From NCBI GenBank assembly GCA_037176705.1, contig CM073886.1, forward strand, positions 9,818,501 to 9,882,500: 64,000 bases of DNA, in the 5' to 3' direction. The notes below the pieces were generated by a model, which saw only the letters and a program-made list of their open reading frames with translations, did not search any database and was not told the origin of the DNA. The stretch comes from Molossus alvarezi (lineage: Eukaryota > Chordata > Mammalia > Chiroptera > Molossidae). Position numbers and translations under genes: made by a program. Positions 32,250-44,959 of the stretch are shown in pieces (the stretch's first letter is position 1; each line of letters starts with the position of its first letter).

Positions 32250-32850
32250 AGGCTGCTGAGTGTTTCTTTTTTCTGTATCTATTTCAAATATTTCCTTTCT
32301 CCCTTTGGGAGGGGGGCAGCATTTTTATACTGTTTTTCAGAATCTCAAATTGCATGCTTAATTCATTCATTTTATTTTTCTTTTTGATACTAAAAACATT
32401 TAATGCTGTTAATTTTACCTTTGCAGATAGCTTTGACTATATCGTTTTTAAAAATCATTTTCTATATTGTTTTCTTATTGTCCTAAGGGTAATTTGAGAT
32501 GCTATTTATGTGTTTCCATTTCTAAGTGGTGTGCTTTATATTATTGTTAGTTGATGCATTTTAATCAGAGAATGACTTCTAGAATTTCCACTTTTCAAAA
32601 TTTACCAAACTATTCTCTGTGGCTTAATACTTATTAAATTCTGCCACTGTTCATGAAACTTGAAAAGAAGGTATACTATTTGTTTTCAGGGTAAAAAATG
32701 TTTATGTTCATATCTTCTATGCCCCTATTTATTTTTGACTTGTTCAGAAAATGTTAGAATATTTGCAATAAAACTGTTTCTCCTTGTATTACTATTTTAT
32801 TTCATGAATCTTTGGTGCTATTTAACATATAAGAAATCAAACCCCTTGAC
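32250..32850 (-). mobile_element. old L1M-like fragment
   Basis: A/T-rich inverted ORF2-like sequence (GATAGCTTTGACTATATCG, TTTGAGATGCTATTTATGTG). Much decayed. Confidence 0.5.
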
Positions 32851-32857
32851 ATAATCT

Positions 32858-33428
32858 GAGGTGGCAGCAGCTACGGTGGCAGAGAAATGAGGCAGCAGCG
32901 AAAGGATCTCAGCCCTGCTGAGCTAATGATGCTGACCACAGACGTTATTAAACACCTCGCTGAAGCCCATGAACAGGGGCGAGACATGGATTTAAATAAA
33001 GTGAAACCAAGACAGCTGCCAAATACAGCCTTTCAGCACAACCTTGCCTGCTAGACATCCCTGCTACAGTCCCACTTCAGCATCGAAGGGTCTTGGTCCC
33101 CACGTTAAGGGTAACACCACGAGAACTGCTAGTGGGATTGCTGTTGTGATGTGACATGCAAACCCCACAGATATCCACACATCAGTTTTACAGGAAATAT
33201 ATGTGGATACTGCCCTGGTGAACCTGATTCAGATTTTGAATATTCGACCCAGTCTTTGGATCTGAGCCAACCTCCGTGCTAGCTATCCATGCTAGACGTG
33301 ACCCTTATCTACAGACACGACACAGAACAGGACAATTGAAACAACTTGGTCACAGTGTGAATAAAGGAGTTCATTGGAATGAATGGAATGTTTATGGACC
33401 TTTCAGAAGGATACAGAAATTATTATTT
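32858..33428 (+). pseudogene. ELP3: ELP3 retropseudogene, 3'-truncated
   Basis: Intronless copy of the 5' part of ELP3 mRNA. ELP3 is the catalytic radical-SAM/acetyltransferase subunit of Elongator, which modifies wobble uridines in tRNA. From the ATG at 32887 the plus strand reads [17 protein letters not shown], then [15 protein letters not shown]. After frameshifts it reads [19 protein letters not shown] (the region of the first radical-SAM cysteines) and [11 protein letters not shown], ending in EGYRNYY. Frameshifts and stops at about 33050, 33150 and 33265 destroy the frame. Copy sequence stops near 33428, where the inverted 3' end of an L1 begins. The rest of ELP3 and a poly(A) were not found on the far side of that L1, so a deletion is likely. 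It spans several exons without introns, hence a processed copy. Confidence 0.88.
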
Positions 33429-33849
33429 TTTATTGTTGACAGTATTACAGATGTCCCCCATTTCCTTCCCCCTTGACCCCTCTCCACACAGTCCCCACTT
33501 CCCCCAGGCCTTCCCCACACTATTGTCTGTGTCCATGGATTATGCATATATACATATATGTTATTTGGTTAATCTCTTCCCATCCTCTCCACCCCCCTCC
33601 CAACTGAGATATATATTCTGTTCCATGCATCCATGCCTCTGGACCTAATTTGTTCTTCAGTTTTATTTTGTTCATTAGATTCCACATATAAGTGAGATCA
33701 TATGATACACATCTTTCTCTAATTGGCTTATTTCGCTTAGCATAATAGTCTCAAGGTACATCCATGCTGTTGCAAGGGGTAAGAGCTCCTTCTTTTTTCC
33801 AGCCTCATAGTATTCCATTGTGTCAATAAACGTACCACAGCTTTTTTTT

Positions 33850-34282
33850 CTTCACTTTTTTATTTTTTTATAATTGATTTTGACAGAGAGGAAGGGAGGA
33901 CAGGAGAGGGAAAGAGAGAGAAACATTGATGAGAGAGCCTGGCCAGTGTGGCTCAGTGGACTGTCATCCCATGGACTGAGAGGTCCCAGTTTGATACCCA
34001 GTCAGGGCACATGCCAGAGTTTCAGGCTCCATCCCCAGTAGGGGGCGTACAGGAAGCAGCTGATCTATGTTTCTTTCTCACATTGATGTTTCTCTCTCTC
34101 TCCCTTCCTTTCTCTTAAAAAAAAAAAAAAAAGAAACATTGATGAAAGAGAGAGAAACATTGATTGGCTGCCTGCTGGGGACTGAGCCTAAAACTCAGGC
34201 ATGTACCCTCACCTGGAATTGAACCGGTGATCTCTTGGTGCATGGGACGACCCTCAATACACTGAGCCACACCAGCCGGGCA
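33850..34282 (-). mobile_element. VES SINE, outer member of a nested pair
   Basis: Tail at 33850-33936 (TTTTATAATTGATTTTGACAG) and head part at 34135-34282 (CACACCAGCCGGGC). A plus-strand SINE lies between. Confidence 0.92.
33937..34134 (+). mobile_element. VES SINE, inner member
   Basis: GAAACATTGATGAGAGAG before and GAAACATTGATGAAAGAG after form the TSD inside the outer SINE. Confidence 0.95.
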
Positions 34283-34657
34283 GTACCACAGCTTTTTTTT
34301 ATCTACTGATGGGCACTTTCAGATCTCAGCTATTGTAAATAATGCTGCTATGAACATAGGGGTGTATATATTCTTCCTGATGGGTGTTTTGGGATTTTTA
34401 GGATATATTCCCAGAAGTGGGATCAGTGGGTCCAATGGCAGTTCCATTTTTAATTGTCTGAGGAATCTCCATACTGTTTTCCACAGTGGCTGCACCAGTC
34501 TGCATTCCCACCAGCAGGGTACTAGAGTCCCCTTTTCTCCACACCCTCGCCAGCACTTGTTTGCTGATTATTTATGGCAGCAGGTGTTAGGTGATACCTC
34601 ATTGTAGTTATAATTTGCATCTCTGAATAGTGAAGTTGAGAATTTTTTCATATTTCT

Positions 34658-34914
34658 TCTTCTTTTTTTTTTTAATCCTCACCCGAGGACATTTTTCCAT
34701 TTTTTGTACAGATAGAGTGGGAGGGAGAGAGAGGAAGGGAGAGAGAGAGAGAAACATCGACGTGAAAGGGACACATCGAGTGGCTGCCACCCGCACGACC
34801 AACCAGGGCCGGGGACAAACTGCAACCGAGGTACATGCCCTTAGCGGGAACCGAACCCGGGTCTCTCCGGACCGCAGGCCGATGCTCTAACCGCTGAGCC
34901 AAACTGGCCAGGGC
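34658..34914 (-). mobile_element. VES SINE with TSD
   Basis: AATTTTTTCATATTTCT at 34641-34657 and again at 34915-34931. Near-consensus copy. Confidence 0.97.
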
Positions 34915-34954
34915 AATTTTTTCATATTTCTATTGACCATCTGTATGTCCTTTT

Positions 34955-35180
34955 TTTTTTTAATCTGCACCCAAGGATATTTTTTCCGTTCTTTAGATAG
35001 AGTGTGGGGGGAGAGAGAGAGATCAATGTGAGAGAGACACATCAACCTGTTGTTCCCCCATGACCTGACCAGGGCCGGGGACAAACTGTAACTGAGGTAC
35101 GTGCTCTTGACCGGAATCAAACCCGTGACTTACTGGTCCATGGGCCGATGCTCTAACTGCTGAGCCAAACCGCCCAGGGC
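34955..35180 (-). mobile_element. VES SINE with TSD
   Basis: CTGTATGTCCTTTT before and CTGTATGTACTCTTTT after. Confidence 0.93.
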
Positions 35181-35230
35181 TGTATGTACTCTTTTGAGAA
35201 GTGTCTATTCAGGCCTTTTCCCATTTTTTC

Positions 35231-35450
35231 TTTTTTTTTTTTAAATCCTCATCCGAGGATATTTTATCCATTGATTTTTTAGAGAGAGTAGAAGGGAGGG
35301 AGAGGTGGGAGAAACATACTGATTAATTGCCTCCCACACACGCCCCAACTGGGGCCAGGGATCGAACCTGCAACCCAGGTATGTGCCCTTGATCAGGACT
35401 CTTCAGTGTATGGACTGACACTCTAACCACTGAGCACACTGGCCAGGGCT
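35231..35450 (-). mobile_element. VES SINE
   Basis: AAATCCTCATCCGAGGATATT ... CACACTGGCCAGGGCTG. Confidence 0.92.
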
Positions 35451-35464
35451 GCCCTTATTTTATT

Positions 35465-35696
35465 TGTTAATCCTCACCTGAGGATATTTTTCCATTGATT
35501 TTTTTAGACAGAGTGGAAGGGAGGGAGGGAGGGAGGGAGGGAGAAGGGAACATAGATGTGAGAGAGACACATCAATTGGTTGCCTCCCGCACAACCCCGA
35601 CTGGGGCTAGGTAGGTGCCCTTGACCAGAATCCAACCTGTGACCCTTTTGTCAGCGGGCCGACACTCTAACTGCTGAAGGAAACTGGCCAGGGTAG
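35465..35696 (-). mobile_element. VES SINE with (GGGA)n
   Basis: TTAATCCTCACCTGAGGATA tail. The internal GGGAGGGA run has expanded. Head end ACTGGCCAGGGTA. Confidence 0.92.
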
Positions 35697-36415
35697 CTGC
35701 CCATTTTTAAATTGGATTGTTTGCCTTCCTGCTGTTCAGTTGTATGGTTCTTTGTGTATTTTGGAAATTAACCCCTTATCAGATGTATCATTGGCAAATA
35801 TGTTCTCCCATAGAGTGGGTTCACTTTTCATTTTGTTGATGGTTTCTTTTGCTGTATAGAAGTTTTTAATTTGATGTAGTCCCATTTGTTTATTTTTTTC
35901 TTTGATTTCCTTGCCCTATGAGATGTATCAGTGAAAATACTGCTACATGAGATATTTGAGATTTTACTGCCTGTGTTTTCTTATAGGATTTTTATGGTTT
36001 CACAACTTACATTTAAGTCTTTTATCCATTTTGAGTTTATTCTTGTGTATGGTGTAAGTTGGTGGTCTAGTTTCATTTTTTACATATACCTGTCCAATTT
36101 TCCCAACACCATTTATTGAAGAGATTATCTTACTCCATTGTATGCTTTTACCTCCTTTGTCAAATATTAACTGACCGTATTGGTGTGGGTTTATTTCTGG
36201 GCTCTCTCTTCTGTTCCATTGGTCTACATGCCTATTCTTGTGCCAATGCCAGGCCATTTTGATTACAATGGCTTTGTAATATAGTTTGATATCCCGTACT
36301 GTGATCCCTCCAACTTTGTCCTTCTTTCTCAGATTGCTGTGACTTTTCAGAGTCTTTTTTGGTTCTATAAAAATTTTTGGAATATTTGTTCCAGATCTGT
36401 GAAATATGCCATTGG

Positions 36416-37725
<1,310 letters not shown>

Positions 37726-37740
37726 GAAATATGCCATTTG

Positions 37741-38280
37741 GTATTTTAGTAGGGATTGTGTTGAATCTGTAGATTGCTTTGGGTAGTATGCACATTTTAA
37801 TGATGTTAATTATTCCAATCTATGAACATGGTATATGCTTCCATTTGTTTGTATCTTCCTCTATTCCTTTCTCAAAGTCCTATATATTTTTTGAGTACTG
37901 GTGTTTTATTCCTTGGTTAAGTTTATTCCCAGGTATCTTATTTTTTTGTTATTGCAATGGTAAATGGGATTTTTAAGTTTTTTTTTTTTTCTCTTTCTGA
38001 GAGTTCATTATTGGTGTGTAAAAATCCCATTGGCCCTGGCAGGTTTAGCTCAGCAGTTAGAGCATCGGCCCTTGGACAAAAGGGTCATGGGTTCGATTCC
38101 AGATCAAGGGTACATACCTGGGTTGCAGGGGGTCATGCAGGAGGCAGCCAATTGATGTGATGTTTCTTTCTCTATCTCATTCTCTTCCTCCCTTCCTCCC
38201 TCCTTTTCACTCTATATAAAAATCAATGGAAAAATATTTAGGTGAAGATTAACAAAAACAAAAACAAACAAAAAATAACT
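37741..38280 (-). mobile_element. L1 ORF2 fragment, continued
   Basis: Continuation of the L1 left of the H3-3A copy (inverted KAIYRFN-type region near 37760-37800). A SINE follows at 38032. Its 5' edge is not clear. Confidence 0.8.
38032..38255 (+). mobile_element. VES SINE, diverged
   Basis: Head GGCCCTGGCAGGTTTAGCTCAG, tail TAGGTGAAGATTAAC. Its central part is shortened. Confidence 0.9.
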
Positions 38281-38845
38281 CATTTGCTTTCATTTTAAAG
38301 AAGTTTCAGGAAAAGTCAGAAGTAAGTAAGTGCCTAAAGACTGCCATATTTAACTAGAAGTCATTTATATCATTTTCATAAATACAAATTTGATTTAAAA
38401 ATACAAGTCTACAGATTGTACAGGATGATTCTCTCTGGTCCTGTCACTTGATGACTGATTTCCAACTTGGGGGAAATAGTTGTTCCCCAAGATGAGCCTT
38501 TACTAGAGAGTAGACCCTTCCCTCTCTCCTTCTTATCATCCCCAGTCTTCATTGCTGCACTGACTGCACTGTGGCAGCCACTGCTCCCACCACCCCACCT
38601 TCCACCAGCTCCCATCATCAAGATTTGGGGGAGTAAAGATCGCCTCGGTGGTTTAGACTGAAAAGACTTCTTAAGTGATTCCAATATGAACCCACATCAC
38701 TCATTAGAGAATCACTGGGGTAGCTCTTTAAATGTTGACCTTGTATCCTGACTTCTTGACCCTAAGTTACCAAACCCTATCATGTGCTCTGGTCATATCT
38801 ATATTTCTCTAATTGAAACACTCCACTTGGAAATAATGATTTTCC
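38281..38845. other. no recognised feature
   Basis: Unclassified. A 91-codon minus-strand frame and a 64-codon plus-strand frame overlap here without known domains. Confidence 0.45.
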
Positions 38846-39072
38846 GCCCTGGCCGGTTTGGCTCAGCAGTTGGACCATTGGCCTGTGGACCAGAGACCCG
38901 GGTTTGGTTCCCGCTAAGGGTGTGTACCTCGGTAGCAGTTTGTCCCTGGCCCTGGTTGGTCATGCAGGTGGCAGCCACTCAATGTGTCCCTTTCACGTCG
39001 ATGTTTCTCTCTCTCTCTCCCTCCCACTGTATCTGAACCAAAAATGGAAAAATGTCCTCAGGTGAGGATAAA
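38846..39072 (+). mobile_element. VES SINE
   Basis: GCCCTGGCCGGTTTGGCTCAG ... CCTCAGGTGAGGATAAAA. Confidence 0.95.
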
Positions 39073-39099
39073 AAACAAAAATAAATAAGATATAATTCA

Positions 39100-39597
39100 G
39101 ATGATGTCATTCTTCTGCTCAAAACCCTGCAATGGCTCCTTATGTCAGAGTAACAGACAAGCATCCAAGACTTTAGGAGACCTGCACTTCATTTTCCTGG
39201 ACTCATTGCTACCACTTTCTCCTCACACACAATGCTTCATCCATGCTCTTCTCTTTGCTGTTCTTCCATAACACCAGTCAGCTGTTCCCTGTGCATGGAA
39301 TTCTCTGTGCCCAGATAGCTCACTGGCTAACCACTTTGCCTCCTTCAATTCTTTGTTCAGATCTTACTTTCTCACTGGTGTCTAACTGGCCACCTACTTA
39401 ATGATGCAACCTGCTTCATCTTAGCTTCCTCTACCCTTACCCCCAACCCCATAGTCTTGTCCCATCTTCTAACACACTACATAATGTACTTTCTCCTCTT
39501 AGAATACAAGCTTCCAAGAAGGCAGGAATCTTAGTTTTGTTCACTGAGCCCAAGCACTTAGAACCATGCCTGGCATACAACTGCTCAATAAATGTTA
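39100..39597 (+). mobile_element. L2 3' end
   Basis: CTGCAATGGCTCCTTAT, GAATTCTCTGTGCCCAGA, TTGTTCACTGAGCCCAAG and GCTCAATAAATGTTAAA follow L2 order to the 3' terminus. The young L1 inserted directly after it. Confidence 0.85.
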
Positions 39598-39612
39598 AAT
39601 TTAAACATCAAA

Positions 39613-41336
39613 AGGACCTATTTGCAGAAAACTACAGGACACTGAAAAAAGAAATAGAGGAAGATATAAAAAAGTGGAAGCACATACCTTGTTCATGGAT
39701 TGGAAGAATTAACATTAAAATGTCCATACTACCCAAAGCAATCTATAGATTCAATGCAATCCCCATCAAAATACCAATGACATATTTCACAGAACTAGAA
39801 CAAATACTTCAAAAGTTCATATGGAACCAAAAAAGTCCCCGAATAGCCACAGCAATTTTGAAAAAAAAAGAACAAAGTAGGTGGGATCACAATACCAGAT
39901 ATCAGGTTATACTACAAAGTGACTGTAATCAAAACAGCCTGGTACTGGCACAAGAACAGGCATATAGACCAGTGGAACAGAACTGAAAACCCAGAAATGG
40001 ACCCAAGGCAATATGCTCAATTAATATTTGACAAAGGGGGCAAGAGCATACAGTGGAGTAAAGACAGCCTCTTTAATAAATGGTGTTGGGAACATTGGAC
40101 AGCTACATGCAAAAAAATGAAACTAGACCATCAACTTACACCATACACAAAAATAAACTCAAAATGGATAAAAGACTTAAATGTGACCCGTGAATCCATA
40201 AAAATTCTAGAAGAAAATGTAGGCAACAAAATTTTGGACATCATACAGAGCAGAATTTTCACTGATACATCACCTAAGGCAACAGAAACAAAAGAAAAAA
40301 TGAACACATGGGACTACATCAAACTAAAAAGTTTCTGCACAGCAAAAGAAACAATCATCAAAATGGAAAGGCAACCCACTGTATGGGAGAACATCACTGC
40401 CAATGATATATCAGATAAGGGGTTAATTTCCAATATATATAGAGTGCTCATACAACTCAACAAAAGGAAGACAAAGAACCCAATTAAAAAATGGGCAGAG
40501 GAGCTGAATAGACACTTCTCCAAACAGGACATACAAATGGCCAAGAGACATATGAAGAAATGCTCAACATCACTAATCATCAGAGAGATTCAAATTAAAA
40601 CAACAATGAGGTATCACCTCACACCTGTCAGAATGGCTGCCATCAACAAATCATCAAACAACAAGTGTTGGCGAGGGTGTGGAGAAAAGGGGACTCTAGT
40701 AGACTGCTGGTGGGAATGCAGACTGGTGCAGCCACTATGGAAAACAATATGGTGTTACCTCAAAAAATTAAAAATTGAATTTCCATTTGACCCAGTGATC
40801 CCACTTCTAGGAATATACCCTAAGAAGCCTGAAACACCAATCAGGAAGAATATATGTACCCCCATGTTCATAGCAGCGCTATTTACAATAGCTAAGATCT
40901 GGAAACCGCCCAAGTGTCCATCAGTAGACAAATGGATAAAAAAGCAGTGGTACATATACACAATGGAGTACTATGCAGCTGTAAGATAGAAAGATCTCTT
41001 ATCCTTTGAGATGACATGGAGGGACCTGGAAAGTATTATCCTAAGTGAAATAAGCCAAGCAGAAAAAGACAAATACCACATGATCTCACTGATATACAGA
41101 ATATAATGAACATAACAGTCTGAGGAATATGGTGACCCAGAAACATGGAAGTAGGTCACAGACTGACATCCATCAGAAGGGGGGGGGGGGTGGAGATAAA
41201 CCACAGAACTTATATGCAAGTATACATAACCAATAGACATGGACAACAAAGCCGGGGATGGGGCAGATGTGGAGTGGGGAGGGGGGTGCCAATGGGGAAA
41301 AAAAGGAGAAACATCTGTAACAATAATAATAAAAAA
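39613..41336 (+). mobile_element. young L1, 5'-truncated, with TSD
   Basis: Flanked by AATTTAAACATCAAA at 39598-39612 and 41337-41351, both identical. It starts in ORF2 ([19 protein letters not shown]) and carries the C-terminal part in two frames with one shift near 39860. The second frame (39919-40989) is open for 356 codons through the cysteine-rich block to [10 protein letters not shown]. The 3'UTR has a G run at 41181 and ends in AATAATAATAAAAAAAA. Reverse transcriptase and endonuclease are missing, so it is dead on arrival. Identical TSD copies and an open frame suggest a recent insertion. Confidence 0.95.
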
Positions 41337-41351
41337 AATTTAAACATCAAA

Positions 41352-41990
41352 TGCCTGTATTTCTCACAATACTATTATCAAGAAAGTATAACTAACAGTA
41401 TCAGGTGGTGGAACCCAGGGGTTCCTGGGACTCCCACTACCTCCACCCACACCCGAGGAGAACCATTTTTGATACTGACACTAAACAGGTCCAAGGCCTC
41501 CTGTCACTATTTGAGCCAATTAAGCAGAGACAGGGTTGAATCATATATGAGCATTTTCCAATAATGCCAGCAGTATGGGGAGAGCAGTAGCTCATCCTGA
41601 AAATTCTGCTCTGAACCCCTTTGCCAGATGGCTGATTACACAGAATGAGGGAGAAAGCTATGTGCAGCTGCAAACTGCAAGTGTAGTAGGGAAAGGGAGG
41701 GGAGGGTCTGTAGTCTGGCCTTCAGCAGCTCTAAGTCTGATAACAAGGTGGCTAATCTTCTGTAATGTTACCAACAGCGCAGCCCATTCCTGGGACCTGA
41801 GAATGGCTGGCACTCCTGAGGCAAACTCCTGGAGTGGGTCAGGGTCCAGGCACAGCAACCAAGTCAAAGCCTGTCCTGTCCTTGGTCTGTTTTCAAAATG
41901 TATTTCTTTTCTGAGTAACGGACCCACCCCAGCTCCAAAGCGTCTTTCTACAGGCCTGTTTTTTTCCTTGCAACACACCCTCCAGTTTCC
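41352..41990. other. no recognised feature
   Basis: Unclassified, possibly old LTR sequence. Overlapping frames of 106-142 codons on both strands lack known domains. Confidence 0.4.
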
Positions 41991-42234
41991 CAGGGTCTGT
42001 TAGTAAGATGAATAATCATAAACAACTGTGGTTCTATCCTTATTATGTGCCCTTTCCCCTATCTTTTCAAACTGGAAACACCGAACTTCGAATCATCCAA
42101 GTCCTTTCTCTGCTCAGCTTCAAAAGTGTGCATCAGGCCCTCACCTGTCCGACCTGGAGGAGATCAACCTTCTCTCAGCGCCAGGCACTCAGGGGTTGTA
42201 CTTGACTCATCCAACCAATCGATCAAAATCTCCG

Positions 42235-42700
42235 TCCTTGTTGCCCCTTAAAGGACTTCGCTTCCCGTCTAGTGGTGCCAAAAGGGGTGGAACACTGCAA
42301 ATTCAGCAAGGGGCAGTTACGCTAGACCCGTTGCCTAGGTCACCGCAGAGCTTTTCAGCTACGGAGGAAAGTGGGCGGGGCGAGGAAGCAGACATACCGC
42401 CCCTATCACGGCGCAACCTGGGATTGGCTCGAGGCTGCCAGGCCACGCTCCCACGCTCCGCCCAAAACGGTTGGCTGCTCCCCTCCAGGTTCAAGGGAAG
42501 ACCTGGAAGCTTCTGCCTGGGAATGGGGCCTCAAAGGCTGGGATACCTGAGCCCTGCCCTGCACGGAGGAGAAATGCCTCTGACCCCGGGGTCTCCTGCG
42601 CTCACAGGTTCCCCAGTTATCCATGCAGGCTGCGGTCTGGATCCAGGTTCAGTACATTCTGAAAAACCTCAGCCCAGGACTAGCACTCTCTAAGCCCCTG
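42235..42700 (+). promoter_or_regulatory. promoter-like GC/CCAAT patch
   Basis: GTGGGCGGGGC (Sp1-type GC box) at 42371-42381, an inverted CCAAT box in GGATTGGCTC at 42421-42430 and a further GC box GCTCCGCCC at 42455-42463. CpGs are locally enriched. No TATA box was noted. A 221-codon open frame (42028-42693) crosses the patch, but I do not recognise the product and it may be chance. Direction and activity are inference. Confidence 0.35.
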
Positions 42701-42814
42701 TTAAAAGAGGGATTGGTCTCAATAGCTGATCTCCAAGAAGCCTGCCCCGTCTTATAGGCCTGATTCTTCATAAAAGTCTGAGCTTTGGCTTCCTGCTAAG
42801 CAAGTTAAATTATT

Positions 42815-42965
42815 AGGATCCGGAAGACAAGAACCAACCCTGGCTCTGGCACTCACTTGCTGTGTGGCCTTGGGCAACTCACATCCTATTTTTAGGCTTT
42901 GTTCCTCATCTCAGTGTGAAGGTATTGGACTAAATGTTCTCTAAAGTTCCCTTCTAGTTCTTCCT
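42815..42965 (-). repeat. MIR SINE
   Basis: CACTTGCTGTGTGGCCTTGGG with following inverted MIR sequence. Confidence 0.9.
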
Positions 42966-43117
42966 AACTATGAAACAGCCTTGATAACATGTGTAACATA
43001 TACAAATTGTAAACAATTCATATTGCTGTGTTCTCATCCTCCTTCACTTTCTGTGCCCAGAAGTCCCAAGAATGGCAGAAAAGCTCTAGAGGGGCACCTA
43101 AAAATAAAATAGGTACT

Positions 43118-43388
43118 ATTGACTTGGCCAGTGTGTTCAGTGGTTAGAACACTGGCCTGCACACTGAAGGGTCACAGTTTTGATTCCTGGTCAAGGTAAT
43201 CAAACCCCTGAGGAAAATTGCAGGTTCAGTTCCTGGCCCTGGTAGGGGTGCGTGCAGGAGGCAACCAATTGATGTCTCTCTCACTTCGATGTTTCTCTGT
43301 TTCTCTCTCTCTCTCTTCCTCTCTCTCTCCCTTCCACTCTCTCTAAAAATCAATGGAAAAAATATCCTTGGGTGAGGCTAAACAACAA
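43118..43388 (+). mobile_element. VES SINE, long-tailed variant, with TSD
   Basis: AAATAGGTACTAT before and AAATAGGGACTAT after. It carries extra sequence between head and core (GGTAATCAAACCCCTGAGG). Confidence 0.9.
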
Positions 43389-43415
43389 CAAATAGGGACT
43401 ATCAAGAGATACTGG

Positions 43416-43494
43416 AAAGGCTGATTGTCTGCAATTCAGGAGATGATGCTGGAGACGAGAATGGACTAATCCTCCATCTTTTAACCCCCTCCTT
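43416..43494 (+). repeat. 79-bp direct repeat, copy 1
   Basis: AAAGGCTGATTGTCTGC to ACCCCCTCCTT. Only two differences (CG versus AA near the middle) from copy 2 at 44694-44772. Not recognised as a known family. Confidence 0.9.
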
Positions 43495-43815
43495 TTACAG
43501 AAAAACTTGAAAGCAGCCAAATCAGATTGCTTACATAAGGGGGAAACCCAGGTTTTTTGGCTTGATGCAATGATCAGTCCCTTTACAGTGTTGGACAACT
43601 GAAGGCATACACATGAAAAAGGAGGTAAAGAAATTGTCCCGAGATAAAAACAGACCATTTCATTTGTAACACTTCCCACTTTCATTTACTTAGTATTTCT
43701 ATCCTACTGACATTTAGAGCAATAAAAAACAAAACAGAAGCAAGTTACCTCCCTCTTCTGCTTTTTCTTTCTGTTACCCTTATCTGTCCAGAAGAGCTTC
43801 TCAACATTTTTTACT
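43495..43815. other. no recognised feature
   Basis: Unclassified. A 111-codon minus-strand frame has no known domain. Confidence 0.45.
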
Positions 43816-43819
43816 TGTT

Positions 43820-43976
43820 TTTAAATTTATTTTAGAGAGGAGGGAAGAAACATGACTTTGTTGTTCCACTAATTTATGCATTCATCAGTTATTTCTTGTA
43901 TGCGTCCTGACCAGGAATTGACCTCACAACCCTGGTGTATCAGGACGACGCTCTAACTGAGCTAGCCAGCCAGATC
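43820..43976 (-). mobile_element. old SINE, VES-like
   Basis: TTAAATTTATTTTAGAGAGG, then GTCCTGACCAGGAATTGACC and TGAGCTAGCCAGCCAG. Diverged and short. Confidence 0.7.
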
Positions 43977-44089
43977 GAGCTTCTCAACTTCTGATGTTCC
44001 AAACCCCCTTTGTAATACTCTTCAGTGGTCACCCACCCACCTTACAAAAAAAGAAAAGAAAAAAAAATCAAGTAAAGCCAAAAACAGAA

Positions 44090-44345
44090 TGTGCCATTTA
44101 TATGAAATGTCCAGAAAAGGCAAATATAGACAGAAAGTACACTAGTGGTGACCTAGAGTTGGGGTGGGAGTGGGGAGTGGAGACTGAAGGGAAATAAGAA
44201 ATGACTCCTCATAGATAAAAGGTTTATTTTGGGGGGTGACGAAAATGTTAGAAAATTATGATGATTGCACACCTCTGTGAATAGGCTAGTACAGTATGTT
44301 AATTTTATCTCAACAGAGCGATTATCACAAAAGAGACATACCTCA
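44090..44345 (+). mobile_element. old L1 3'UTR fragment
   Basis: TATGAAATGTCCAGAAAAGG, GGGTGACGAAAATGTTAG and GATTGCACACCTCTGTGAAT follow the order of L1MB/L1MC-type 3'UTRs. Confidence 0.75.
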
Positions 44346-44693
44346 AAACAAAAACAAAATTCTATGTGTTTACATCCTCACTTTTAGGAGACTTGGGCAG
44401 CAGTTCTGGGCCATGTGCTTCTGAAGACGCTTCCTACATCTCTAAGTGTGTCAGCCCCAGGGTTGCCCCTCTCCGGCTCCGGCCCCCACTTTACACTCTG
44501 CCTGGATCATGTAATTGAAAGAAGCATGTGTTCCTCTGCTCACCTGCCATAGCTGCCACCTCGTTTCCTGGCTGTCATGGATGGAATTGGAATAAAGGAC
44601 AGCCCTAGCAGAATAGAGGTGAGTCTTGTGGGAGATGGAAGAAGTGAGAAACCGTCTAGGGTAAAACCAGAAAGAACAAAAGGGACTGTTGAG
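44346..44693. other. unclassified stretch
   Basis: No repeat or gene recognised. AGAATAGAGGTGAGTCTTG at about 44611 would be a good splice donor, but no matching exon was found. Confidence 0.4.
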
Positions 44694-44772
44694 AAAGGCT
44701 GATTGTCTGCAATTCAGGAGATGATGCTGGAGAAAAGAATGGACTAATCCTCCATCTTTTAACCCCCTCCTT
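44694..44772 (+). repeat. 79-bp direct repeat, copy 2
   Basis: Near-identical to 43416-43494. Flanks differ apart from a few bases (GGGACT) upstream. Confidence 0.9.
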
Positions 44773-44959
44773 GAGAAGGAAAAGAATCGACTTCAATCTT
44801 TGTGATATTTTCTCCATCCTAAACTACTTCAAGGATGGCAGGTAGTGTTTGAGTTGCTTTCCTTGGGTCTAGATTGTCTTCTTGCTGGAAGAGTTCTCGG
44901 AGGGAGCAGCCTGCAGTTGACTATGACACAGCTACTTCAAGTCTTTTCAAGTTCACCTT

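Larger units (their letters stand above)
33429..36400 (-). mobile_element. L1, 3'UTR and ORF2 part, interrupted by SINEs
   Basis: The inverted L1 3' end starts with TTATTGTTGACAGTATTACAG. ORF2 C-terminal sequence lies at 34286-34640 (inverted LGIYPRSG-type region) and more upstream ORF2 at 35700-36400, where the minus strand reads NGVGKIGQ and [13 protein letters not shown]. Six SINEs (one nested pair and four in a row) split it. It resumes at 37741 after the H3-3A copy. Confidence 0.88.

Noticed and set aside
44611..44630. Strong-looking splice donor (GAGGTGAGT)
   Set aside because: No acceptor, reading frame or conserved exon could be paired with it. Such matches occur by chance.
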